From an uncultured Alistipes sp. (lineage in GTDB: Bacteria; Bacteroidota; Bacteroidia; Bacteroidales; Rikenellaceae), in assembly GCA_948442615.1 (NCBI GenBank), contig CAOJSG010000015.1, positions 1 through 37,205 of the forward strand: a stretch of 37,205 bases of DNA, written 5' to 3'. A model generated the notes under the pieces. It did not search any database and had not been told where the DNA came from. It was given only the letters and a program-made list of their open reading frames with translations. The translations under genes were made by a program, and so were the position numbers. This document shows, in pieces, positions 27,992 through 34,606 of the stretch; the stretch's first letter is position 1; each line of letters opens with the position of its first letter.

Positions 27992-28014
27992 GACGCCCTT
28001 TTCGAAGGGGCGTC
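27992..28014 (-). promoter_or_regulatory. Hairpin in the long leader of the locus B susC mRNA
   Basis: GACGCCC (27992-27998) pairs with GGGCGTC (28008-28014) around a 9-base centre containing TTCG. It lies in the roughly 180-base leader between the promoter box at 28083-28076 and the ATG at 27889. Read on the minus strand it is followed by TTTC only, so it is more likely a leader structure than a full terminator. Confidence 0.45.
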
Positions 28015-28075
28015 GGGGTCGTCCTTGGAAATTTCGGCGAGGGAACGGACATGGATCGTACTTTTTTTGTCATCA

Positions 28076-28083
28076 CAAAAGTA
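28076..28083 (-). promoter_or_regulatory. Promoter -7 box for locus B susC operon
   Basis: TACTTTTG on the minus strand (28083-28076) matches TAnnTTTG. No good TTTG is seen at the -33 position, which is common for activator-dependent promoters and fits control by the AraC protein encoded next door. Confidence 0.45.
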
Positions 28084-28139
28084 GAAAAGGTACGTAAATC
28101 GGCAGTCCATATCTGTGCAAGATTAGTATGTATTCCTGT

Positions 28140-28181
28140 CAAAATCGCGTACAGGCCGCTCACAGGCCTTCTGGACGCGAT
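28140..28181 (-). terminator. Probable terminator of the AraC gene
   Basis: On the minus strand ATCGCGT (28181-28175) pairs with ACGCGAT (28150-28144), enclosing an inner AGGCC/GGCCT stem, followed by TTTT. A separate perfect 7-base hairpin with a GCAA loop lies just upstream at 28204-28187. Together they separate the AraC message from the susC promoter. Confidence 0.5.
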
Positions 28182-28292
28182 AATTGCGCGAAGTTGCCTT
28201 CGCGGGTGTACGGTGCCGTGCGCCGTGCTTCGACGCGGTCGTGCGGTGCGGCCCGAGCATGCCGGCCGGAAGACGCCGCCGGGGGCGGGGCG

Positions 28293-29177
28293 TCAGCGTT
28301 TCCGCTTGCGGTACTCGGAGGGCGGAATGCCCATGACTTTCGTGAAGACGCGCGAGAAGTAGGCCGGATCGCCGAATCCCAGCCGGGCCGAGATTTCGTT
28401 CAGCGGGAGGGCGGTGAGTTCGATCTCCCGGCAGGCCGCCCGGATCTTCAGCCGGATGAAATAGTCGATCGGCGGAACGCCCGTCTCCTTCGCGAAACGC
28501 ATCGAGAAGTGCGACGGCGAGTATTTGAAGAACGCGGCGAGCTGGGCCAGCGTGAGCTGCTGGCGTACGTTCTCCTGCATGTAGCGGATCACACGCGCCG
28601 AGAACGCCTGTTCGCGGCGTGCAGGGGCTGCGCTGCGGCGGTATTGCTCCAGAAAGACGAACGACCCCAGAAACAGATGCAGGCACATCGACGCATAGGC
28701 CATGTATTCCCGGATGTAACCCCGGGCGAAGCTGACGTAGATCTCCTCGAAGAGTCTGAAGCGGTCCTGCAGCCGCGAATGTTCGTCGGGCAGCAGCGGA
28801 CGGGGTTCGGGCCGGTCGGGCAGGAACGATGCGGCCGAGCGGCCCTGGAAATGGAGCCAGTAGATGGTCCAGGGATTCGCGTCGTCGGCTCCGAGGGCGT
28901 AGGGCGTGTGCGGCGGGACGAGGAGGTAGCTGTTCTTGTCCACCTCGTAGCGCCGGCCGCCGACGGCATACCAGCCTCGGCCCTCCGTGCAGTAGACGAG
29001 CATGGCGTAGCCGCACCCCGAAGGCTGGTTGACGTAGTGGTATTTCACGCGCGGGAAGAAGCCGATCTTCCGCACGTAGAGGTCGCCGATGAGCGGGTCC
29101 CGGCCGTAGTCGTTCAGCAGATTCTCGGGCAGGGAGACGAGCCGCTCTCCCTTGAAGCCCTCCTTGATTTTTGCCAT
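28293..29177 (-). CDS. AraC-family transcriptional regulator
   Basis: A 294-residue regulator with an N-terminal cupin-like sensor domain (about 20-170: VNQPSGCGYAMLVYCTEGRGWYAVGG, EVDKNSYLLVPPHTPYALGADDANPWTIYWLHFQG) and a C-terminal double helix-turn-helix of the AraC type (about 195-294: QLTLAQLAAFFKYSPSHFSMRFAKETGVPPIDYFIRLKI, then LNEISARLGFGDPAYFSRVFTKVMGIPPSEYRKRK). I use the ATG at 29177 (MAKIKEGF); a start 11 codons upstream overlaps the promoter box. It is cytoplasmic, with no membrane segment, so it senses a small imported sugar rather than a surface signal. It lies between the locus B operon and the divergent GH92 gene and is the likely activator of both. Bacteroidetes more often use hybrid two-component systems for such loci. 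Confidence 0.93.
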   Translation of the reverse strand: MAKIKEGFKGERLVSLPENLLNDYGRDPLIGDLYVRKIGFFPRVKYHYVNQPSGCGYAMLVYCTEGRGWYAVGGRRYEVDKNSYLLVPPHTPYALGADDANPWTIYWLHFQGRSAASFLPDRPEPRPLLPDEHSRLQDRFRLFEEIYVSFARGYIREYMAYASMCLHLFLGSFVFLEQYRRSAAPARREQAFSARVIRYMQENVRQQLTLAQLAAFFKYSPSHFSMRFAKETGVPPIDYFIRLKIRAACREIELTALPLNEISARLGFGDPAYFSRVFTKVMGIPPSEYRKRKR

Positions 29178-29207
29178 GAATCGTAATATCGTACAAGTAG
29201 ATCGAAA

Positions 29208-29215
29208 CAAATATA
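29208..29215 (-). promoter_or_regulatory. Promoter -7 box for the AraC gene
   Basis: TATATTTG on the minus strand (29215-29208) matches TAnnTTTG, about 30 bases before the ATG at 29177. No clear -33 box was found. Confidence 0.45.
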
Positions 29216-29239
29216 ACCTGTTTTTCTGAAATATCGCCG

Positions 29240-29247
29240 TAATTTTG
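29240..29247 (+). promoter_or_regulatory. Promoter -7 box for the GH92 gene
   Basis: TAATTTTG at 29240-29247 matches TAnnTTTG, about 90 bases before the GH92 ATG. It lies back to back with the AraC promoter box, only 24 bases apart, so one bound regulator could affect both. Confidence 0.45.
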
Positions 29248-29336
29248 TATCGGACGAATCATAATCGACCGCTGAACCGCGGCGGCCGCCCTCCCGGCCG
29301 CCGAAGATCCGGAAACCAATCAAACTGCTGTTTCAT

Positions 29337-31700
29337 ATGAAAAATTCGTTTGCAAAACCGCTGGCAGCCTGCGCGATGCTGTGCGCCGGCGTGCTGGTCG
29401 CCTGCGACTCTCCGGGGGCGGACGGCGCCGGTCTCGAGGAGCTCTCCGCCTACGTGGAACCGCGCATCGGCACCGCCCACTGCCGCTGGTTCCACTTCAC
29501 GCCGGGGGCGGTGCCGTTCGGCATGGCCAAGCCGGCGCCTTCGACCAACGGCCATCTCGGCAACGCTTCGGGGTGGGAGGCCACCGGCTACGACTACCGC
29601 GACAATTCGATCGAGGGGTTCCCGTGCATCCACGAATTCCAGGTGGGCGGGATCGTCCTGATGCCTGCGGTCGGACCGCTGAAGACGGTGCCCGGCATGC
29701 CGGGCGACACGACGTCGGGCTACCGCTCGCGCTTCGACCGCGAGGAGGAGTTCGCCACTGCGGGCTACTATTCGGTCGTGCTGAAGGATTACGGCATCGA
29801 GGCCGAGCTGACCGCCACGCCGCGCGTGGCCTTCCAGCGCTATACGTTCCCGGCGGGCGACCGGAGCCGCATCCTGTTCGATATCGGCAACCGTCAGGGC
29901 GAGAGCGGCGCCGTGCGCGATGCCGAGGTGGTGCTCACCGACGACGGCCGCATCGAGGGCTGGGTCGTCACCGAACCGGAATACGTCAGGAAATACCAGC
30001 CCGGAGCGACCGTGCCGCTCTACTTCTCGGCCGTCGCGGACAAGGAGCCGCTCGCTTGCGACGCGTTCAACGGAGCCGAGCTCCATGCCGGAGCGCGCCG
30101 CGCCGCGGGCGTCGGTGCGGGGCTGTGCCTCACGTTCCGCACCGACGAGCGGGAGGCGATCACCGTGAAGGTGGGCCTCTCGTACACCTCGGTCGAGAAT
30201 GCGCGGCTCAATCTGAGGACCGAGGCCGAAACGCTCACCTTCGACCAGGCGAAGGCCGCGGCCCGCGCGATGTGGGAGGAGCGGCTGGGGCGGATCCGCG
30301 TGGAGACCTCCGACCGCGACGACAAGGTGAAGTTCTACACCGGACTCTACCACGCGCTGCTGGGCCGCGGTCTGGCCAGCGACGTGAACGGCGCCTATCC
30401 GCGCCACGACGGCTCGGTGGGGCAGATTCCCCTCGAGGACGGAGTTCCGGCGCACAACCTCTACAACACGGACGCCGCCTGGGGTGCGCAGTGGAACCTC
30501 TCGCCGCTGTGGATCCTGGCCTATCCCGAATACATGTCCGACTACATCAGCAGCCACCTGCGGGTCTACGAGGATTCGGGCTGGCTGGCCGACGGGCTGG
30601 CCAACAGCCGCTACGTCTCGGGTGTGGGGACCAACCTGCTCACCACGCTCATCGCGGGGGCCTACCAGTGCGGAATCCGCGACTTCGACACGCAGCTGGC
30701 CTACGAGGCCTGCCTGAAGAACGAGCTGGACGGTGCGAACCGGCCGCTCGGCGCCGGAAAGACGGATACCGACCAGTTCGTGCGCTACGGCTACGTGCCC
30801 CATGCCGAGCGCGGCGACGGTCCGGACGAATCGTTCATGTTCTCGGCTTCGCACACGCTCGAATACTCCTTCAGCGCGTGGGCCCTGGCGCAGTGGGCCA
30901 AGCGCGAGCGGCGCACGGACGACTACGTGAAGCTCATGGAGCTGTCGAAAGGGTGGGAGCGCCTCTACAACCCGGCCTGCAACTTCATCCAGCCGCGCAG
31001 GCGCGACGGCTCGTTCATCGACCGTTTCGATCCGATGCAGGTGTGGCGCGGCTTCCAGGAGGGCAACGCCTGGCAATATACGTTCTACGTGCCGCACGAC
31101 GCCCGTACGCTCGTCGGGAAGGTCGGCGCGGAGCGTTTCACGGAGCGGCTGGACAGCATCTTCACCGTTTCGCGCGGGCTGATCTTCAGCGGCGGCACGG
31201 AGGTCGGCGCATTCGCCGGACTGCAGACGCTCTACAACCACGGCAACCAGCCCTGCCTGCACATCTCGTGGCTCTTCAACGAGGCGGGCCGGCCGTCGCA
31301 GACCCAGAAGTGGGTGCGTGCCATCCTCGACGAGTTCTACGGCACGGACGGCGTGCACGGCTACGGTTACGGGCAGGACGAGGACCAGGGGCAGCTGGGC
31401 GCCTGGTACGTCATCGCCTCGATGGGGCTGTTCGATATGAAGGGGCTGACGGACTGCGAGCCCGCCTTCGCGTTGGGAAGCCCGCTCTTCGACAAGATCA
31501 CCGTGCGGCTGAGCGACCGGTATTACAAGGGCGGGGAGTTCGTCATCCGGACCCGGAACAACGGCCGTGCGAATCCCTATGTGCAGCGCTACGTGTGGAA
31601 CGGCCGGCCGTTGCATGCGCCCGTTCTGCCGTTCGCCGAGCTGACCGGCGGCGGCGTGCTGGAGATGGAGATGGGCGATACGCCCTGCGATGCCTATTGA
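29337..31700 (+). CDS. GH92 family alpha-mannosidase (lipoprotein)
   Basis: A 787-residue calcium-dependent exo-alpha-mannosidase of the kind used on N-glycans and yeast mannan. The lipobox is LVAC (Cys23). The N-terminal sandwich starts YVEPRIGTAHCRWFHFTPGAVPFGMAKPAP; EGFPCIHEFQVGG and TAGYYSVVLKDYGIEAELTAT are family blocks. The probable general acid is Glu575 in EGNAWQYTFYVPHD and the probable base is Asp683 in the DEDQGQLGAWYV block (usual family form GN.DCGQMSAW). The segment that normally reads like S.WDTFR..HP is here YNTDAAWGAQWNLSPLW (376-392), so this protein belongs to a divergent branch and linkage specificity (alpha-1,2, -1,3 or other) should not be assumed. It is transcribed divergently from the AraC gene and likely trims mannan side chains for locus B. 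Confidence 0.9.
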   Translation: MKNSFAKPLAACAMLCAGVLVACDSPGADGAGLEELSAYVEPRIGTAHCRWFHFTPGAVPFGMAKPAPSTNGHLGNASGWEATGYDYRDNSIEGFPCIHEFQVGGIVLMPAVGPLKTVPGMPGDTTSGYRSRFDREEEFATAGYYSVVLKDYGIEAELTATPRVAFQRYTFPAGDRSRILFDIGNRQGESGAVRDAEVVLTDDGRIEGWVVTEPEYVRKYQPGATVPLYFSAVADKEPLACDAFNGAELHAGARRAAGVGAGLCLTFRTDEREAITVKVGLSYTSVENARLNLRTEAETLTFDQAKAAARAMWEERLGRIRVETSDRDDKVKFYTGLYHALLGRGLASDVNGAYPRHDGSVGQIPLEDGVPAHNLYNTDAAWGAQWNLSPLWILAYPEYMSDYISSHLRVYEDSGWLADGLANSRYVSGVGTNLLTTLIAGAYQCGIRDFDTQLAYEACLKNELDGANRPLGAGKTDTDQFVRYGYVPHAERGDGPDESFMFSASHTLEYSFSAWALAQWAKRERRTDDYVKLMELSKGWERLYNPACNFIQPRRRDGSFIDRFDPMQVWRGFQEGNAWQYTFYVPHDARTLVGKVGAERFTERLDSIFTVSRGLIFSGGTEVGAFAGLQTLYNHGNQPCLHISWLFNEAGRPSQTQKWVRAILDEFYGTDGVHGYGYGQDEDQGQLGAWYVIASMGLFDMKGLTDCEPAFALGSPLFDKITVRLSDRYYKGGEFVIRTRNNGRANPYVQRYVWNGRPLHAPVLPFAELTGGGVLEMEMGDTPCDAY

Positions 31701-32060
31701 TCTCCGGCGCGGCGCGGCACTTCGCCCGGGAGCGTCCGGAGCGCCCGGGCGGGATCGGTGCGGGACCGGAACTCTTCGTCTCCGGGGCTCTTCGCTCCCG
31801 GACGCCGAAGGGGCTCGCTGCCGGAACGGATGGCGGCGAGCCGCCGCCCGGCGCCGTGCGGCGTATCGTATCCGGCGGATCGTGACGGGCGCGCAAGGCC
31901 GGGAGGCGCCGCCGCCGAGCGGCCGCGGCCGGTTTGCCGGTGCCGGGTTTTTTCCTATCTTTGAATGGCGGAATCTTCCCGCAGCCGCCTTTGCGGCCGT
32001 TTTTCGTGCCGGAACGGATGGGCTGCGGACGTCGGAAGAACCGCCGAAATTTGGAAAACC
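31701..32060 (+). promoter_or_regulatory. Gap of 360 bases with promoter for the DUF3298 lipoprotein gene
   Basis: The first 230 bases are very GC-rich with no gene I can support. Near the end, TTTG at 31933-31936, a 19-base spacer and TATCTTTG at 31956-31963 make an almost ideal Bacteroidetes promoter. Transcription would start near 31970, about 90 bases before the ATG at 32061. No terminator with a T tract was found behind GH92. Confidence 0.7.
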
Positions 32061-32801
32061 ATGAGACTGAAGTATCTTTTCGCGGGCGTGGTCGCGATCG
32101 GGGCGGCCGCCTGCACGCCGAAAACGGTGATGCCCGAGTTGGGCCGGGTGGTCGTCGATACGACGTTCCGGGCCGGACCGATGAATCTTGCGGTGCAGTA
32201 TGATTTCGCGTCGATCCTCAATGCGGCCGATGCGCCTGCGCTCGAGGCGATCGAGCAGGCCAATATCGAATCCTTCTTCGGGCTGGAGGCATTCGCCGGA
32301 TCGGCCCGCGAAGCGGCGAGGCATTCGATCGACCGGCTGGCCGCGCAGGCGGCCGCAGCGGCCGATATCGACCGCGCTCCGTTCGATGCCCATGTGACGG
32401 CGGTCGCCGAAGCGACCGTGGTCGACACGGTGCTGGTCTACAGCGTTTCGTTCTCCGAGTACACCGGAGGCGCGCACGGCATGCACGGGCAGCATGTCCG
32501 CAACTATTCGCTGCCGGGCGGCTATCGGCTGGAGCTGTGCGATCTGTTCGACGAGATGCAGATGCAGGGGCTGAGGCAGCTCGTGCGCGAGAAGCTCTAT
32601 GCGCAGTTCGGCGTGTCGAGCGACGAAGGGCTGGCCGAGCAGGGCTTCTTTCCGGAGTATATCGATACGACCGAGAATTTCGCCGTCACGCCCGAAGGCG
32701 GCATCGTCTTCTATTACAACCCCTACGACATCGGGTGCTATGCGCTCGGGAGCATCGATGTGGCCGTCGGCGCTGCGGAGATCGCCGCATTGAAACGGTG
32801 A
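32061..32801 (+). CDS. DUF3298 (RsiV-like) domain lipoprotein of unknown function
   Basis: A 246-residue lipoprotein (AAAC, Cys18). The middle third, about 105-150, has SVSFSEYTGGAHGMHGQHVRNYSLPGGYRLELCDLFD, the hallmark GGAHG segment of DUF3298, the domain also found at the C-terminus of the lysozyme-sensing anti-sigma factor RsiV and in PdaC-like deacetylases. The end, FAVTPEGGIVFYYNPYDIGCYALGSIDVAVGAAEI, is equally typical. There is no transmembrane anti-sigma part and no catalytic deacetylase domain, so this is a stand-alone module; a lysozyme- or envelope-related role is only a guess. I chose ATG 32061 (MRLKYLF) instead of an upstream start at 31965 because the promoter and start point make the latter leaderless and the lipobox follows properly. 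Confidence 0.85.
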   Translation: MRLKYLFAGVVAIGAAACTPKTVMPELGRVVVDTTFRAGPMNLAVQYDFASILNAADAPALEAIEQANIESFFGLEAFAGSAREAARHSIDRLAAQAAAAADIDRAPFDAHVTAVAEATVVDTVLVYSVSFSEYTGGAHGMHGQHVRNYSLPGGYRLELCDLFDEMQMQGLRQLVREKLYAQFGVSSDEGLAEQGFFPEYIDTTENFAVTPEGGIVFYYNPYDIGCYALGSIDVAVGAAEIAALKR

Positions 32802-32878
32802 CGCCCCGTCCTCCGGGCGTGCGGCGGGGTTGCCCCGGGCGTCCGGAAGAGGCTGCCGCGGCCGGAAACGGATAAAAC

Positions 32879-32914
32879 AAAAAAGGTTCGAACCGTAAAG
32901 TTCGAACCTTTTTT
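32879..32914. terminator. Bidirectional terminator between the DUF3298 gene and the small-RNA region
   Basis: A/GGTTCGAAC (to 32893) and GTTCGAACC/T (from 32900) form a 15-base stem counting the A/T flanks, around a 6-base loop. A runs of A on one side and T on the other make it functional from both directions: it ends the lipoprotein gene and the minus-strand transcript from 33074. Confidence 0.9.
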
Positions 32915-33033
32915 CGTCGGGGCACCACCCCCTTCGAAAACGAGGGTCAATCGGAGGTATTCGACTTGCGAAGCGAGCACCGCTTTCGAAGTCTTAGCAG
33001 CGGAACATCCGCTGCAACCTGCCGATCTCCTCA

Positions 33034-33074
33034 ACCAACCTAAAACTACTAACCTAAATGAACCTTAAAACTTC
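33034..33074 (-). repeat. 41-base direct repeat, copy 1
   Basis: Identical over 41 bases to 33331-33371. On the minus strand it begins GAAGTTTTAAGG and ends TTTTAGGTTGGT, and it starts right at the predicted transcription start in both copies, 297 bases apart. Confidence 0.95.
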
Positions 33075-33079
33075 AAGGA

Positions 33080-33112
33080 CAAAGATACGGGGAGTTTTTT
33101 TTGTTATGCAAA
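33080..33112 (-). promoter_or_regulatory. Promoter of candidate small RNA 1
   Basis: On the minus strand TTTG (33112-33109), a 21-base spacer and TATCTTTG (33087-33080), a textbook Bacteroidetes promoter, preceded by an AT-rich stretch (about 33111-33150) that could act as an UP element. Confidence 0.8.
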
Positions 33113-33278
33113 TATTTTATGAATATATTAAATATATTTAACAATTTGGTAACATTGCGCTGCGGAGACCGGATCGTCCGCAGGGCTTCTGCGGCTGCGA
33201 CGGCGGGATGTACGGCGGAGATGCCGGCAGATGGCGGAGTGCCGGCCGGCATGCGGGAACGGAGGTCGGCCGGAAAAT

Positions 33279-33371
33279 AAAAAAAGGAAACTTGGAATCG
33301 GAAAGCACTTCCGAATTCCCGAGTTTCCTCACCAACCTAAAACTACTAACCTAAATGAACCTTAAAACTTC
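33279..33371 (-). ncRNA. Candidate small RNA, copy 2 (about 92 bases)
   Basis: A short minus-strand unit: promoter 33407-33376, the shared 41-base start (33371-33331), then directly a strong terminator. Its stem combines GGAAACT/AGTTTCC (33328-33322 with 33292-33286) and an inner GGAATTCGGAA/TTCCGATTCC with one bulge, followed by seven T (33285-33279). A GTG-started open frame here (33335 down to 33138) simply reads through the terminator and is not credible. It is simpler than copy 1 and is either a minimal relative or the same leader joined to a terminator. Confidence 0.6.
33331..33371 (-). repeat. 41-base direct repeat, copy 2
   Basis: Identical partner of 33034-33074, in the same orientation. 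The identity does not extend further on the promoter side except for the TATCTTTG box, nor on the other side beyond a similar GAGGA. Confidence 0.95.
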
Positions 33372-33375
33372 GTTG

Positions 33376-33407
33376 CAAAGATAAGGGTTTCGTGCGAATC
33401 GTGCAAG
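33376..33407 (-). promoter_or_regulatory. Promoter of candidate small RNA 2
   Basis: On the minus strand CTTG (33407-33404), a 20-base spacer and TATCTTTG (33383-33376). The AT inverted repeat 33412-33452 lies directly upstream. Confidence 0.7.
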
Positions 33408-33411
33408 CGTT

Positions 33412-33452
33412 TTAATAAAAAATATCAAAAAATTTTTCATATTTTTTATTAA
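33412..33452. repeat. Perfect AT-only inverted repeat between divergent promoter boxes
   Basis: TTAATAAAAAATAT (33412-33425) and its exact complement (33439-33452) flank a 13-base centre, CAAAAAATTTTTC. It lies upstream of the small RNA 2 promoter and of a plus-strand TACTTTTG box at 33461-33468. It could be a shared UP element, or a weak terminator for the Stealth gene. Confidence 0.7.
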
Positions 33453-33460
33453 GCTCGGGC

Positions 33461-33644
33461 TACTTTTGTGTAAGATGCTGATAGATAATATTATACAATT
33501 CGGCCTGTGCGCGGTTTGCCGTCTCGCGGTTCCGCTGCGGACCCTGCATGCGGTCGATCGGCGGCGTGTGCGGCGACCGCTGCTTCCGGCTCCGGTCCGG
33601 CTGCCTTCGCGGGCGGCCCGGCGGCCCGGACCGCAGGAGGCCGG
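33461..33644 (+). promoter_or_regulatory. Plus-strand -7 box and otherwise unassigned gap before the Stealth gene end
   Basis: TACTTTTG at 33461-33468 matches TAnnTTTG and would start a transcript near 33475, at an ATG that opens a short arginine-rich frame I do not believe is a protein. Such a transcript would run antisense into the 3' end of the Stealth gene. The rest (33481-33644) is GC-rich with nothing I can name. Confidence 0.3.
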
Positions 33645-34604
33645 TTATTTCTCGAATTGCGATTTCTCGGGAAACAGGCTCTGCAGAAACGCCTTGGCGC
33701 GTTCACGGTCCGCCGGCGTGGTGTTCTCGCCGTCGTTGAGGGCGAAGAGCGCCGGGTTGTATTTGCGCAGCACCGCGGCGTAGTCGGGTGCGGTGAGCGG
33801 AATGCAGCGGGCGTCGCTACGGAAACGGCCGCTCAGAAGGCAGCCGATCGCCTCGCGCAGCCCCGCGACGCGGTTGTAGCGGCCCACGCGGCGTAACGTC
33901 GCGCGCCCCGTGGCCAGGGCGAAGTAGGAGCAGAGGCTCCGGTGCAGGTCGTCGGGCGTGCGGAAACGGTGCCGCATGGTCTCCTCCGCCCGCTCGGCGA
34001 AGTCGCCGAGCGCCGCTTCGAAGTCGCTTTTGCGGTAGGCGTCGATGTTGTGGTGGGGCGCCAGGGTGTAGCGCTTGCCGAACCGTTCGCCGATGAGCGT
34101 CTGCTGGAGCAGGATCAGGCGCGAGTAGGTGTCGTTCTTGCCGCGGACGCGCTGTTTTGCCAGCCGGATGACGGGGCGTCCTTCGGGGTCGAAGAAGAAG
34201 TCGGGCGCGAGCGGCATACCGAAAAACGTGTCGTCGTTGGCGCAGAGGAAGTGTTCCGCCAGGTCGGGAATGCGGCCTATCCCCAGCTCGATGGCGCTGG
34301 CGTTGAAGAGCGGAAGCGCATCGGGCGGCAGGATCCGGCTGTGGTCGACCAGGCGGATGCGCGGATGGCTCGTGTCGAGCCACGCGGGGCACTGGCCGTC
34401 GGTGACGATATGGATCGTGCGGATCCAGGGGGCGAACCGCTCGGCGGAGCGGAGCGAATATTTCAGTTCGTCGTTGTCGACGAAGCGGCATTCGCCCGCC
34501 ACGTCCTCGCCGAGCTGTCTGTCGGCAGGGAGGTAGTTGTTTTTTTTCTTGCGCCAGACGGGATCGTTCCCGTCGACCCATAGGTAAACCAGGTCGATTT
34601 CCAT
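33645..34604 (-). CDS. Stealth-family protein (sugar-phosphate / hexose-1-phosphate transferase for surface polysaccharide)
   Basis: A 319-residue protein of the Stealth family, whose members transfer hexose-1-phosphate to build phosphodiester-linked capsular or cell-wall glycans. Conserved region 1 is at the very start, MEIDLVYLWVDGNDPVWRKKK. Region 2 follows with RFVDNDELKYSLRSAERFAPWIRTIHIVTDGQ, IRLVDHSRILP, LPLFNASAIELGIGRIPDLAEHFLCANDDTFFG, where the Asp124-Asp125 pair is probably catalytic or metal-binding. Region 3 (TLAPHHNIDAYRKSDFE) and region 4 near the end (IPLTAPDYAAVLRKYNPALFALNDGEN) are also visible. The start at 34604 lies 2 bases after the stop of the GT2 gene. No signal or membrane segment is seen, so it acts in the cytoplasm. 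The acceptor glycan is unknown. Confidence 0.93.
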   Translation of the reverse strand: MEIDLVYLWVDGNDPVWRKKKNNYLPADRQLGEDVAGECRFVDNDELKYSLRSAERFAPWIRTIHIVTDGQCPAWLDTSHPRIRLVDHSRILPPDALPLFNASAIELGIGRIPDLAEHFLCANDDTFFGMPLAPDFFFDPEGRPVIRLAKQRVRGKNDTYSRLILLQQTLIGERFGKRYTLAPHHNIDAYRKSDFEAALGDFAERAEETMRHRFRTPDDLHRSLCSYFALATGRATLRRVGRYNRVAGLREAIGCLLSGRFRSDARCIPLTAPDYAAVLRKYNPALFALNDGENTTPADRERAKAFLQSLFPEKSQFEK

Positions 34605-34606
34605 GA

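Larger units (their letters stand above)
32879..33074 (-). ncRNA. Candidate structured small RNA, copy 1 (about 195 bases)
   Basis: A minus-strand unit with its own promoter (33112-33080) and terminator (32914-32879) but no plausible protein. After a 41-base start shared with copy 2, the RNA can fold: ATCGG (33026-33022) with CCGAT (32954-32950) closes a domain holding a GCAGCGG/CCGCTGC hairpin and an extended GACTT...AAGTC hairpin (with CGAAAGCG/CGCTTCG inside). A further GGGG/CCCC hairpin precedes the terminator. I do not recognise it as tRNA, tmRNA, 6S, RNase P or SRP RNA. It could also be the leader of a lost gene. Confidence 0.6.

Noticed and set aside
29259..32495. Long minus-strand open frame opposite GH92
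   Set aside because: GH92 on the plus strand has the full set of family motifs; the antisense frame has none.
33034..33371. CRISPR array or insertion-sequence ends for the 41-base repeat pair
   Set aside because: Only two copies, in direct orientation, 297 bases apart, without regular spacers, transposase or target duplication.
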